DNA of 64,000 nt, from assembly GCA_020720045.1 (NCBI GenBank), contig DYPH01000001.1:21749-85748 (forward strand), read 5' to 3'. Positions 9,135 through 17,391 of this stretch are shown here, one piece after another. How positions within the stretch are numbered: the stretch's first letter is position 1; each line of letters opens with the position of its first letter. Under the pieces are notes generated by a model. It had not been told where the DNA came from, made no database searches, and saw nothing but the letters and a program-made list of their open reading frames with translations. Origin of the DNA: Sorangium cellulosum. GTDB taxonomy: Bacteria > Myxococcota_A > Polyangia > Polyangiales > Polyangiaceae. Made by a program: the position numbers and the translations under genes.

Positions 9135-10109
9135 CTAAGCGCGCGGAAGACCGAGAAAAATTCTCACATCACCATCGCGCCCCTGAAGGGTAAACGCGGT
9201 GTCGTGGTGGGAGAAAAGCACCCGTTGACCATTCGAACGAAGCCGGACGCCGATCGCCTCGACCGCCTCCACGTCGCAGGCGCCATACGTGATGTGCTCG
9301 ACGCGGTCGCGAAGCGCCGGGACCGGCCGCGACGCTACCCGGGGGTCATGGAGGGCTGGCGTATGCGGCGTGTGGAGCGCGGTGGCGTCTTGGTCCGCGT
9401 CAAGGCGCGCAAGATCCTCGGCAGAAACCGCCCAAACGCTGGCCGTCTCGGGGCCGGGGGCCTCCGACAAATCGAGAAGCGGGACGCCGCGCCGGGGCTC
9501 GCGCGGGCGCGGAACGTGGGGAACGACGGCGAGAACTTCGCCGGTCGGCGGGCGTGCTTCGCCAGGGCTGAGCTGGGTGAACGTCGATGTCGCAGCAGGG
9601 GCGCGCATCGGCGGCGCGTCGCCGCCAGAGGACCGGGTGATCGGCACGCCGGAAACAGTTCGGTTCGGCTCCGTCCGAAGGGCTGGCGGCGGCTCGGTAG
9701 TGCCGCCAAAGCTCCGCAACGCCTGAACTTTATCGATGCCCGGCGAGTGCTCCGAGGCAAATGCAGGATACACAGAAATGCCGAGCGACGTCCCGGCCAG
9801 GATGCGACCGGCGACCGTCTCGAGCCCGTGGCCTGCGTCGCGGCTGAGCACGACGTAGAGTTCGTTCCCGGCGTCGTCTTCGAAGTCGAGGACGCCGTCG
9901 ATGGAGGCGAGGAGATAGGCGCCGCGAAGGAGGCGCGTCTGGCCGAGAGCACCAAGCGATGGGTCCCAAGAGGCGAGAATCGCATCCGAAATGCCGCCGA
10001 AGCCGCGAAGGACGACCTTGGTGCCCGGGAGCCCCTCGCCCATCGCAAGGGCGGCGCGTAGACCGAAGAAGAGAGGGGCTCCTGCGGGGATCGTCGCGAG
10101 ACGGCTCAT
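9135..10109 (-). CDS. Hypothetical protein with Pro-rich linker
   Basis: This 324-residue protein was not assigned to a family. Residues 1-120 look like a compact alpha/beta domain beginning MSRLATIPAGAPLFFGL. Residues about 130-240 are Pro/Arg/Ser-rich and probably disordered. The last 60 residues form another folded-looking segment. It has no signal peptide or membrane segment, so it is probably cytoplasmic. I start at ATG 10109 because upstream in-frame sequence overlaps the CPBP protease gene and has non-coding composition. TACTCA lies 6 nt before the ATG. It follows the protease on the same strand with a 64-bp gap. Confidence 0.7.
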   Translation of the reverse strand: MSRLATIPAGAPLFFGLRAALAMGEGLPGTKVVLRGFGGISDAILASWDPSLGALGQTRLLRGAYLLASIDGVLDFEDDAGNELYVVLSRDAGHGLETVAGRILAGTSLGISVYPAFASEHSPGIDKVQALRSFGGTTEPPPALRTEPNRTVSGVPITRSSGGDAPPMRAPAATSTFTQLSPGEARPPTGEVLAVVPHVPRPREPRRGVPLLDLSEAPGPETASVWAVSAEDLARLDADQDATALHTPHTPALHDPRVASRPVPALRDRVEHITYGACDVEAVEAIGVRLRSNGQRVLFSHHDTAFTLQGRDGDVRIFLGLPRA

Positions 10110-10173
10110 TGGTCGTGAGTAGACCCGATCCTCGCCGCCAGCGGCGAAAATTCGGCCGCGCGGCGCTTGCGTA

Positions 10174-11106
10174 TCAAAGGGACTTTCTGAGATCCGACGA
10201 CGGGTCGGTTGAAGCCACGCGTGGCGGCACCGCCGGCGCCGAGCGCCCTCCTCCCGAGGTTCCACGGACGGCGAACATCGCGAGACCGAGGAAAATCGCC
10301 GTGGCGAACAACGTCGCTTCTGGACCGTAGCTGCCGCCAGAAAACGCCGTATCCAGAGGCTCCGCGAGGAGAAATCGGTGATTCGCCCGGTAACCACTGA
10401 CCGGCGCTCCCCAGAGCCACCCCAAGGCAAAGTTCCACGCAAAGTGGAAGCCTACGGCTAAGCCAAGGTCTGGGAATACGTTACTATTTCCCGTCACGCG
10501 CTTTTGAGGAACGTAAACGTAAATCGCGAGGAGTAGACCAGCAAGCACCGTGTTGGTCGTTGAAAGCAACGACGCTCCGGCGTTTGAAGCGTGAGCAATT
10601 CCGAATACCGCCGCGGGAAGAACCAAGGATATGCTTCGCGGAAATACAAGCGCTAACGGCCCCGTGAGGGTGACGCGAAAGGCGAGTTCCTCAAAGGCAG
10701 CCCCGGCAAAGACGGCAGCCGCATCGAGCGCAATCATACCGACGGCGCGGACATCAGGCTCCGCGAGGGAGATCGTAAACCCACCAAGGCTTGCGCCGGT
10801 CAGGACGATCACCGTCGCGGCCACCGCACCGATCAACGATCCCTGGAGAAGACGCCGAACAGTGCCCGCAGAAAGCGCGAGGCCCATCGCACGACGGCGC
10901 CCGCCAAGGACCGCCGCAACGCCTTCGGCGATGACCAGCGCGCACGCCAGCTCGGCGCCAGAAATGGCAAGAAACCGGTGGGTTGGCGACACGCCCCCGA
11001 GCAACGCGGGGACGGCGCGCGTCACCGCAAAAAGCAGAACCGCCGCAACCAGGACGGTTGTGACGGTTGCCAAAGGGCGTCGGGCCGGCGGCTCCTGCGC
11101 GTTCAC
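10174..11106 (-). CDS. CPBP (CAAX-type) intramembrane metalloprotease
   Basis: This 310-residue membrane protein has about eight hydrophobic segments and the motifs of the CPBP/Abi family: EE-x3-R at 139-144 (FEELAFR), F-x3-H with His172 (FGIAHAS), and H-x3-N with His221 and Asn225. These residues form the active site in the Rce1-type fold. Bacterial members cleave or process membrane peptides and occur in bacteriocin immunity, but the substrate here is unknown. The GTG start lies 10 bp after the isocitrate dehydrogenase stop, so the two are probably co-transcribed. The last 40 residues are a Pro/Ser-rich tail. Confidence 0.9.
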   Translation of the reverse strand: MNAQEPPARRPLATVTTVLVAAVLLFAVTRAVPALLGGVSPTHRFLAISGAELACALVIAEGVAAVLGGRRRAMGLALSAGTVRRLLQGSLIGAVAATVIVLTGASLGGFTISLAEPDVRAVGMIALDAAAVFAGAAFEELAFRVTLTGPLALVFPRSISLVLPAAVFGIAHASNAGASLLSTTNTVLAGLLLAIYVYVPQKRVTGNSNVFPDLGLAVGFHFAWNFALGWLWGAPVSGYRANHRFLLAEPLDTAFSGGSYGPEATLFATAIFLGLAMFAVRGTSGGGRSAPAVPPRVASTDPSSDLRKSL

Positions 11107-11116
11107 AAAGGCTCAC

Positions 11117-12124
11117 TCACGTGCGGGCGATCGCTTGACAGAGCGCGTCGGTGAACTGGGCCGTCGTCGAGGTGCCGCCGAGGTCGCCGGTGCGGATCGG
11201 CGACTCTTGAAAGTGGCGGATGAGCGCCTTCTCGATCTTCTCCGCCGCGAGGTGCTCACCGATGTGGAAGAGCATCATGACTGCGCTCTGGATGAGCGCC
11301 GTCGGGTTGGCGATGCCTTTGCCGGCGATGTCGGGTGCCGAGCCGTGAACCGCCTCAAAGACCGCGGCTTCCTTAGCAATATTGGCACCCGGTACGATGC
11401 CCAGCCCGCCGACGAGTCCCGCGCCGAGGTCGGAGAGGATGTCGCCGTAGAGGTTCTCGGTCACGAGGACGTCGAGCCGGTTGGCGCTCTTCACCATCTG
11501 CATCGCGCAGGCATCAACGATGATTTCCGCCGGCTCAATCTTCGGATGCTTGAGCGCGACTTTCCGGAAGCTCTCGAGGAGGAGGCCATCCGAGAGTTTC
11601 ATGATGTTCGCCTTGTGGACGACCGTCACGCGCTTCCGCCCCATCCGCTCGGCGTAATCAAAGGCGTATTCGCAGATACGCGTGCAGGCGACTTCGGTGA
11701 TGAGTTTGATGCTCTGGGCGATGCCCGGCATGATCATGAGCTCAAGACCAGCGTACAAATCTTCCGTATTTTCGCGGACGATGACGATGTCGGTCCCCTC
11801 AAAGCGGGGCTCAAGGCCAGGGAGGCTCCGGATGGGGCGGACGTTCGCGTAGAGATCGAGGGCCTGACGAAGGCTCACGTTCACCGATTTGAAGCCCTTG
11901 CCGATCGGCGTACCGATTGGACCTTTGAGGGCGACTTTGTTCCGTTTGATGGAGTCGAGGACCTCCGTCGGAAGCGTCGTCCCGCGCGCTTCTGCGACCG
12001 CGGCGCCCGCGTTCTGGATGTCCCAGTCAATCTTCACGCCGGCCGCCTCAAGGACGCGCTGGGTCGCCTGTGCGACTTCGGGGCCGATACCGTCTCCGGG
12101 AATAAGCGTGATCGTATGAGCCAT
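11117..12124 (-). CDS. NAD-dependent isocitrate dehydrogenase
   Basis: The protein oxidatively decarboxylates isocitrate in the TCA cycle. At 335 residues it belongs to the short isocitrate/isopropylmalate dehydrogenase class, like the catalytic subunit of mitochondrial IDH3. Visible features are the N-terminal IPGDGIGPE, the substrate-recognition segment SVNVSLRQ followed by LYANVRP (typical of IDH rather than LeuB), VRENTEDLYAG, and the cofactor region EAVHGSAPDIAGKGIANP. No leuCD genes are nearby, which also favours IDH. The ATG at 12124 is preceded by GGGAG. Homoisocitrate or isopropylmalate dehydrogenase are the less likely alternatives. Confidence 0.92.
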   Translation of the reverse strand: MAHTITLIPGDGIGPEVAQATQRVLEAAGVKIDWDIQNAGAAVAEARGTTLPTEVLDSIKRNKVALKGPIGTPIGKGFKSVNVSLRQALDLYANVRPIRSLPGLEPRFEGTDIVIVRENTEDLYAGLELMIMPGIAQSIKLITEVACTRICEYAFDYAERMGRKRVTVVHKANIMKLSDGLLLESFRKVALKHPKIEPAEIIVDACAMQMVKSANRLDVLVTENLYGDILSDLGAGLVGGLGIVPGANIAKEAAVFEAVHGSAPDIAGKGIANPTALIQSAVMMLFHIGEHLAAEKIEKALIRHFQESPIRTGDLGGTSTTAQFTDALCQAIART

Positions 12125-12230
12125 GGCTCCCGCTTCTAAGGGAACTTGCCGCTCAAGTTCCACGGATTTCGCGCGGAATCGCCCACGAAACTTTTTCGCA
12201 GCAGTGGCACCGAGAGGCGCTTCGGAAAAT

Positions 12231-13532
12231 TCAGACGCGCAGCGCGCCGAACGCGGAAACGGCCGCGGCAAATCCCCGTTTTGCTTCTCGATCTGGCGCG
12301 CCGACCGCGAGTGCGACCAGGCGCTCGGGTGCGAACACACGGCACGCGAGCGCGACGACATCGTCGCGCGTGACCGCCTGGGCGCGGGCCCGCTCGTCGG
12401 CGAGGGAAAAGTCTCGAAGAAAGAGCCGTTCGGCGGCAACGTGGTCGACAAAATCCTCAGGTGCATCTTGCCACCCGTCGATGTCCCAAAACTGGCGCTT
12501 TCGAGCCACTTCCAGTTCGTCGTCGGTCGGCCCTTCGTCGGCAAAACGCCGCAGAAGACCGAGAATTTCGCTGGTAATTCGGGGGAGCCGCTCGTGGGTC
12601 GCCGACGCGGAAAAGTCGATTACGCCGTCGTCTTCGTAGGCATCCCAGTGGGCGCTCGTGTCGTAGCAAAGACCGAGTTCATCGCAGATGCGGTGATAAA
12701 GTCGCGTGGCCATTCCATCGTCGAGCATGCGGAGAATCAGTTCCAGCGGCGTCCGCTCGGGGGCGCCGGCGGCGATGCTCCGAAAGGAAAGACGGAGGGC
12801 CGTCTGGCTGCCTGGATCGGAGATCACCTTGCTGCGCGGAAATTTTTCGCGTGCAAATGAAGGAGGTTGCGCAAGGATCCGCACGCCTTCCGGCATCGCG
12901 GCGAAGGTGTCGTCGACGAGAAGACTTGCCGTTGCGCGGTCAAAATCGCCGGCGAGGGCGACGACCACATTCGCCCGCGTGTAGTGGCGGGAGAAGTGGT
13001 CGTGGAGTTCGTCGACGGTGAACCGCTCGACGTTCCCAAGGGGTCCGGTGATCGGGTACCCGAGCGGATGGGGGCCGTAGGTGAAGGCGCGGAGCTGGTT
13101 GTCCGGGTCGACGTCGCGGCCATCGTCGTCAAGATCTTCCAAGATCTCCTCACGGACGATATTCCGCTCGACGTCGATCGAGGAAAACGCAGGACGCGTA
13201 ACAACATTCCCGAAAATTCGGCAGGCTTCCCGAAGGTTTTCGCGAGGCAACGATACCGAAAAGAGCCCCGCATCGACTTGGGTATGGGCATACAGCATGC
13301 CCCCGAGCCGCTCAAAAGCGGCATTGACGTCGTGGGCGGTAGGGAGACCTTCGGTCCCCCGGTACATCATATGCTCCAAGAAATGGGAGATGCCGTTTGA
13401 GGCGGGCGTCTCGAAGCGGGAGCCGATTCGAACGTGGAGCGCAACGTGAGCACGGCGCCGGCCGGGCGTCGCAAGATGAACGACCTCCAAACCGCCAGCG
13501 GTTCGAAAGTGCTCAGGAATCAGCTCACTCAC
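12231..13532 (-). CDS. M16 family (pitrilysin-like) zinc metallopeptidase
   Basis: This 433-residue protein carries the inverted zinc motif HFLEH (His50, Glu53, His54), with a downstream acidic segment REEILED near 128-133 that should supply the third zinc ligand. Its size fits the single-chain, two-domain bacterial M16B peptidases related to the mitochondrial processing peptidase. There is no obvious signal peptide. Its GTG start overlaps the stop of the upstream PpiD-like gene by 4 nt (GTGA), so translation is probably coupled. The substrate is unknown; pairing with a folding factor suggests a role in protein quality control (inference). Confidence 0.93.
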   Translation of the reverse strand: MSELIPEHFRTAGGLEVVHLATPGRRRAHVALHVRIGSRFETPASNGISHFLEHMMYRGTEGLPTAHDVNAAFERLGGMLYAHTQVDAGLFSVSLPRENLREACRIFGNVVTRPAFSSIDVERNIVREEILEDLDDDGRDVDPDNQLRAFTYGPHPLGYPITGPLGNVERFTVDELHDHFSRHYTRANVVVALAGDFDRATASLLVDDTFAAMPEGVRILAQPPSFAREKFPRSKVISDPGSQTALRLSFRSIAAGAPERTPLELILRMLDDGMATRLYHRICDELGLCYDTSAHWDAYEDDGVIDFSASATHERLPRITSEILGLLRRFADEGPTDDELEVARKRQFWDIDGWQDAPEDFVDHVAAERLFLRDFSLADERARAQAVTRDDVVALACRVFAPERLVALAVGAPDREAKRGFAAAVSAFGALRV

Positions 13533-15466
13533 TCTTCCTTTTCCTGCGGTTCCGCGGAAGCTGCAGGGCCTGCGGCCGTGTACTTCGGCACGTACTTCAC
13601 GTCTTCCTTCGTTTTTTCGCGAAGGTCCTTCATGTACGTGTTGAGCGCCTCGGAGCGCTTCGACGCGACCTGCGATTCCATGTAGGTATCGCGCTCTTTT
13701 TCGAACTCTTCTTTCGTGGCGAGCTTCCGCTCCTTCAATCGAACCACCAGAAAGCCGTCTTCATCGGCTTCCGCGGTCTTTCCCGGGAAAGACATGGCAG
13801 GGCGCGAGTGGCCACGAACAACCTCCTTGTAGAGGTCCCCTTCCTTGCCTTCAAAGGCGAAGGTCGCGATCGTGCGCTCTACGGCTGCGTCCAAATTCGG
13901 GATCGGGTCGCCGCCTTTGTTGAACGAGCCAGAAGCAAGAAGGGCCGGTTTTTCCGGATCGGTCTTCGCGGAGGGGTCTTCTTCCTTCTTCGCGTCTTCC
14001 GGCTTCTTTTCGTCTTTTTTCGCCGGAGTTCCCGCATCCGACGGGGCGCCCGCGTCGGCCTTCTTCTCTTCCGGCTTCGCACGTTCCTTGACCTTGGCGA
14101 GGGGGAATTTGCCCGGTCCCGTCAGATCGGCGATGGCAGAGTCGACCGCTTCTTCGGGCTTTTTTCCGCCTTTGAGGCCGTCAAAAATCTTTTGAGCAAT
14201 CTCTTTGGTCTTCGCTTCAACACGAGACCTCGAGGCGGCGGCGCGGGCAATGTCTTTCTTGGCCTGCGCGAGCACCGCGTCGGCCTTGGACGGGTCGTCC
14301 TTGCCGATGATGTGCCAGCCGAATTGGGTCTCGACGGCCCCTTCCGTCGTCTGCCCCGGCTTGAGTGCCTTGGCGGCGTCGCGGAATTCGGGAACGAATC
14401 CATCGAGATCCTGCTCGGTGTACCAGCCGCCTTTGGAGGCGTTTCCGTCTTCCGAGAAGGCACGGGCGACGCTTGCAAAGGCGTCTCCCGCCTGGAGGCG
14501 CGCCCAGGCGTGTGCAAGCTTTTGCTGGGCAGCGGCGCGCTCCTTGGGCGACGCATTCGGGCTGACCTTGACGAGAATATGGCGGACGCGACCAGCGGTC
14601 GGTGCGTCGTCCTTCTTCTGCTCTTCCGCCTTCGCGTCGACTTCCTTCTTGTGGGCGTCGTCCTTCGACCACGCCTCGAACTCGGCCGCCGTCGGTTCGG
14701 GGAGCCACTTCGCGACGAAGCTCTCTTTGACGTTCACCGTCTCGACGGTCGCGTGGCTCTTCTCCCCGAGGTACGCCTCAAGCCCTTCTGCGTCACTTAC
14801 GCGGACGGGGGCCTGAATCAATTCGCGCATTTTTGACGCGAGGAGTTCCCGGCGCTGCCACTCTTCGTAAGCCTCCGTCGACCCGAGGAGGCGCTTCGCC
14901 ATCGTCTCGTAGGCCTTCTTGTCGAAGCTTTTTGTCTTTCCGCTCTGGAAGCCGAGGGGGATGTGCCCTTCGCCGCCGCCACGTCCGCCGAGCGGGTCGT
15001 TCAGCGGGACGGTGAAGGTGGCGACGCCTCCCATGACCGCTTCCAGGAGCTCGTCTTCGGAAACCGCAAGGCCCAACTTCTCGGCTTCATTCGCAAAAAG
15101 CTCGCGATCAACCAAGCCTTCCACGAGGAACTTCTTGAAGCGCGCTTCCGCACGCTGCACGATTTCCTCTTTCTTCTTCGCGTCGGTCGTCTGGAGACTG
15201 CCGAGCCCCATCGCGCGAACGAGGACCTCTTCCGAGCTTTCGCCGCCGCGGTCTTGCGGCTTCGTGATGCTGTAAATCGCCTTAAGCTGCCGGGGAGAAA
15301 CGCAGCGTCCGCCGACTTTAGCGACGCAATCTTCGGTAAATGCTCCGGAAATCGACCCGGTGCGGGCGCCGGGGCCCCACGTGAGCACAAGCCCACCGAC
15401 GAGGGCGACGGTCAACGTGCCGTAAACGATGGACGTGAGGTTCTTGCTGCGGAAAATTTCGAGCAT
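13529..15466 (-). CDS. PpiD/SurA-like membrane-anchored peptidyl-prolyl isomerase
   Basis: The 645-residue protein has one N-terminal transmembrane anchor (about residues 12-30), a helical SurA_N-like chaperone region (about 95-240), a parvulin domain (about 295-400, with GRVRHILVKV, GDAFASVARAFSED, KGGWY and FGWHIIG segments) and a C-terminal helical domain. A Lys/Glu/Asp/Pro-rich linker of about 60 residues interrupts the C-terminal part. This is the topology of PpiD, which is anchored in the inner membrane and faces the periplasm, where it helps newly exported proteins fold. ATG 15466 has no Shine-Dalgarno sequence. The gene overlaps the M16 peptidase gene by 4 nt. Confidence 0.9.
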   Translation of the reverse strand: MLEIFRSKNLTSIVYGTLTVALVGGLVLTWGPGARTGSISGAFTEDCVAKVGGRCVSPRQLKAIYSITKPQDRGGESSEEVLVRAMGLGSLQTTDAKKKEEIVQRAEARFKKFLVEGLVDRELFANEAEKLGLAVSEDELLEAVMGGVATFTVPLNDPLGGRGGGEGHIPLGFQSGKTKSFDKKAYETMAKRLLGSTEAYEEWQRRELLASKMRELIQAPVRVSDAEGLEAYLGEKSHATVETVNVKESFVAKWLPEPTAAEFEAWSKDDAHKKEVDAKAEEQKKDDAPTAGRVRHILVKVSPNASPKERAAAQQKLAHAWARLQAGDAFASVARAFSEDGNASKGGWYTEQDLDGFVPEFRDAAKALKPGQTTEGAVETQFGWHIIGKDDPSKADAVLAQAKKDIARAAASRSRVEAKTKEIAQKIFDGLKGGKKPEEAVDSAIADLTGPGKFPLAKVKERAKPEEKKADAGAPSDAGTPAKKDEKKPEDAKKEEDPSAKTDPEKPALLASGSFNKGGDPIPNLDAAVERTIATFAFEGKEGDLYKEVVRGHSRPAMSFPGKTAEADEDGFLVVRLKERKLATKEEFEKERDTYMESQVASKRSEALNTYMKDLREKTKEDVKYVPKYTAAGPAASAEPQEKEE

Positions 15467-15525
15467 GACGCGGCGGCGGCTGTATCAGGTTGCCGCCGGG
15501 CCGTCGATGGAATCGGCGTACTGCG

Positions 15526-15948
15526 TTACCGGGACGTGATCGCGCGCTCCCACGCAAGGGCAGCGCGCGCAAGCTGGCAGGCAGCCTCGAAGCTCGGCGC
15601 CGTCTGCACTACGTAAATCTCCAGAAACGTGTCGAGTTGCACCTCGCGGTCGGAAGGGCTCATCTGGGGAACCACCTCACGGCGCGCCTCAGAAAAACCG
15701 GTCGCAACGGCGACGGTGAGCTCGGCGATGTGCGCGAACACGGCCGCGTCGTCCATTCCCGGAAACACATGTTTTTCCGCGCGGAAACGGACTTGCACTT
15801 CGTGGGGCTCTTCTACGGAGACGCGAATCCCAGCGTCCATAATCTGGTTCTCGCGCACCCGTTCGGCGAGGACGATCCCGGCGGGGGTCGTCCGGTAGAC
15901 TTCGAAGCCCGCCTGGACGAGCGACTTCTTGAGTTCCTGAGGGGTCAC
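15526..15948 (-). CDS. Hypothetical protein, about 140 aa
   Basis: This is a short protein with no signal peptide or membrane segment that I do not recognise. It begins with an amphipathic helix (TPQELKKSLVQAGFEVYR), followed by strands such as HEVQVRFRAEKHVFPGMDD. The start is set at GTG 15948 because the open frame further upstream runs antisense through the PilZ gene and has non-coding composition. It lies 59 bp upstream of the PpiD-like gene on the same strand and may head that operon. Confidence 0.6.
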   Translation of the reverse strand: MTPQELKKSLVQAGFEVYRTTPAGIVLAERVRENQIMDAGIRVSVEEPHEVQVRFRAEKHVFPGMDDAAVFAHIAELTVAVATGFSEARREVVPQMSPSDREVQLDTFLEIYVVQTAPSFEAACQLARAALAWERAITSR

Positions 15949-16187
15949 GGGCGAGGTCTCGCGAGACGAGTTGCAAAAAGCCGAGGAGTCGGTGCGCGAT
16001 GGCGAACTGCCGTTGCGGAGGTCCGATGCTTCATGGAGGCGGCTGGGAAAGGAGGACCGAGTATCCGAAGCTGTGTGCGTCTTACAGGAATCGCACCGTT
16101 GACGAAACGCCTTTCCACGCATTCCTGAGGGAAGGCGTCGCCAGCGGGCCGTCCCGTGCCGCAAATTTACGCGTCCCGAGCGCCGGT

Positions 16188-16196
16188 TGCTAGGGT
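16188..16196 (+). promoter_or_regulatory. Putative extended -10 promoter (TGC-TAGGGT)
   Basis: TGCTAGGGT ends 7 nt before GTG 16204 of the PilZ gene, the spacing expected for a leaderless transcript. If the true PilZ start is ATG 16264, it would leave a leader of about 60 nt. Confidence 0.4.
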
Positions 16197-16203
16197 GTCG
16201 TCG

Positions 16204-16557
16204 GTGACCATTCGACGTAGCCTCACTCCGCCCATCGGGCTCTCTACGGACGCCATCCACGCCATGCGTCGCGCCGACCCCCGCGACGAAACCTCGGCAC
16301 GCGTCGTTTTCCGAGCCGCGCGCGGTACCTTTGATGGCTGGGCACTCAACATGAGCCGCGGCGGCCTCCGCGCAATCCTCGAAATTCGCGTCGACCTCGG
16401 TGAGTGTTTCGAAATCCAGGTCCACGACGATGACTTTCGTCCTGGAAGGGTCGTTTGGCTTCAGGAGGAGCCCGACGGCATGATCGTCGGCGTCGAGTAC
16501 CTCGACATCCGCGCGACCGTTCCGCCGGCCCCGAATGGCAGCATCCAGAGCCGTTAA
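16204..16557 (+). CDS. PilZ domain protein
   Basis: This small protein (117 residues from GTG 16204, or 97 from ATG 16264) is essentially one PilZ domain. It has Arg-rich residues before the barrel (RRADPRDETSARVVFRA), the second binding motif as NMSRGG, then strands ending RPGRVVWLQEEP and GVEYLD. PilZ domains bind cyclic di-GMP and control motility, polysaccharide secretion or gene expression. The first RxxxR motif is not a perfect match, so binding should not be assumed. It is transcribed away from the 140-aa gene and ends at a shared terminator with mlaC. Confidence 0.85.
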   Translation: MTIRRSLTPPIGLSTDAIHAMRRADPRDETSARVVFRAARGTFDGWALNMSRGGLRAILEIRVDLGECFEIQVHDDDFRPGRVVWLQEEPDGMIVGVEYLDIRATVPPAPNGSIQSR

Positions 16558-16575
16558 GTGCGTGACCCACCAAGA

Positions 16576-16614
16576 AAGAAAGCGGCTTCCCCTTCTCGGA
16601 GAAGCCGCTTTCTT
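16576..16614. terminator. Bidirectional terminator between PilZ gene and mlaC
   Basis: The arms AAGAAAGCGGCTTC and GAAGCCGCTTTCTT are perfect complements with A/T tails on both sides, so the hairpin can end transcription from either direction. It lies between two convergent genes. Confidence 0.88.
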
Positions 16615-16631
16615 GCTGGAACGGATGCCGC

Positions 16632-17243
16632 TTACTTGGCGACCTTCTCGTTGAGCTTCTTGACAATTTGCCCGTAGCCCTGACCGGCGGTCGTCAGCAT
16701 CTTGTGGAACTGATCGTAGTAGTTCTTGGAGAGGCTAGAGCCTTCCGTGACAATGTCGACAACGCGGTAACCGTTGCCCGAAGCGACAACGATGTAGTCG
16801 ACGGTTACCGGTGCCTCGCGAGTGTTTGCTTTCGACTTGGCGCTGGTCCGAACTTTCGTCTCGCCGCCGCTCTCCGTCGCCTTCTTGACCGTGACTTCGT
16901 AGTCGACCGTCTTATCGATATTCTTGCGGTAATTCTTCTCAACGAGCTTCCGGAGCAGCCCTTTGACTTCCGTCTTCTGAGCGTCGGTGAGGTCGGAAAA
17001 GTGATCGGTGCAGGTCTTGAGACCGGTCGGGCACGGGGCGCCGAAGGCCCGTTTCACAATCGCGTCGAAGTCGACCATCGTGTCGATTTCTGCGCTGACT
17101 TTCGTCGCCTCTTTGGCCTTCACAAGACCGAGGATCTTTGCGTGTTCAGTCTGTACGAAGGTGGCCGCCCCATCATCGGCGAACGACGGGGTGGCGGCAA
17201 AAGCGACCATCGAGAAAGCGAGGGTGGCGAGCATGCGCTTCAT
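16632..17243 (-). CDS. mlaC: MlaC/Ttg2D-type phospholipid-binding periplasmic protein
   Basis: The 203-residue protein has a signal peptide with predicted cleavage after SFA (residue 22) and a single domain of the Ttg2/MlaC family, seen in FDAIVKRAFG, LTDAQKTEVKGLLRKLVEKNY and the C-terminal YDQFHKML. MlaC ferries phospholipids between the outer-membrane MlaA complex and the inner-membrane MlaFEDB transporter. No mlaFEDB genes are in the window. An insert with two cysteines (CPTGLKTC, about 71-78) could form a disulfide. ATG 17243 has a good Shine-Dalgarno sequence (AAAGAGGT). It follows pilS with a 148-bp gap. Confidence 0.88.
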   Translation of the reverse strand: MKRMLATLAFSMVAFAATPSFADDGAATFVQTEHAKILGLVKAKEATKVSAEIDTMVDFDAIVKRAFGAPCPTGLKTCTDHFSDLTDAQKTEVKGLLRKLVEKNYRKNIDKTVDYEVTVKKATESGGETKVRTSAKSKANTREAPVTVDYIVVASGNGYRVVDIVTEGSSLSKNYYDQFHKMLTTAGQGYGQIVKKLNEKVAK

Positions 17244-17391
17244 AGAGACCTCTTTCCTGGAATTCGAGGGGCCGCGACGCGGCCTTCTAAGTTCGCCCGG
17301 GATCGGGCAGCGAGAACAAGTGCCGTTTGCGGCGCGAGGGGGTTGGACGGAGGCGCTTCTAGGGGATTCAACGGAAGGCGCAACCATTTGG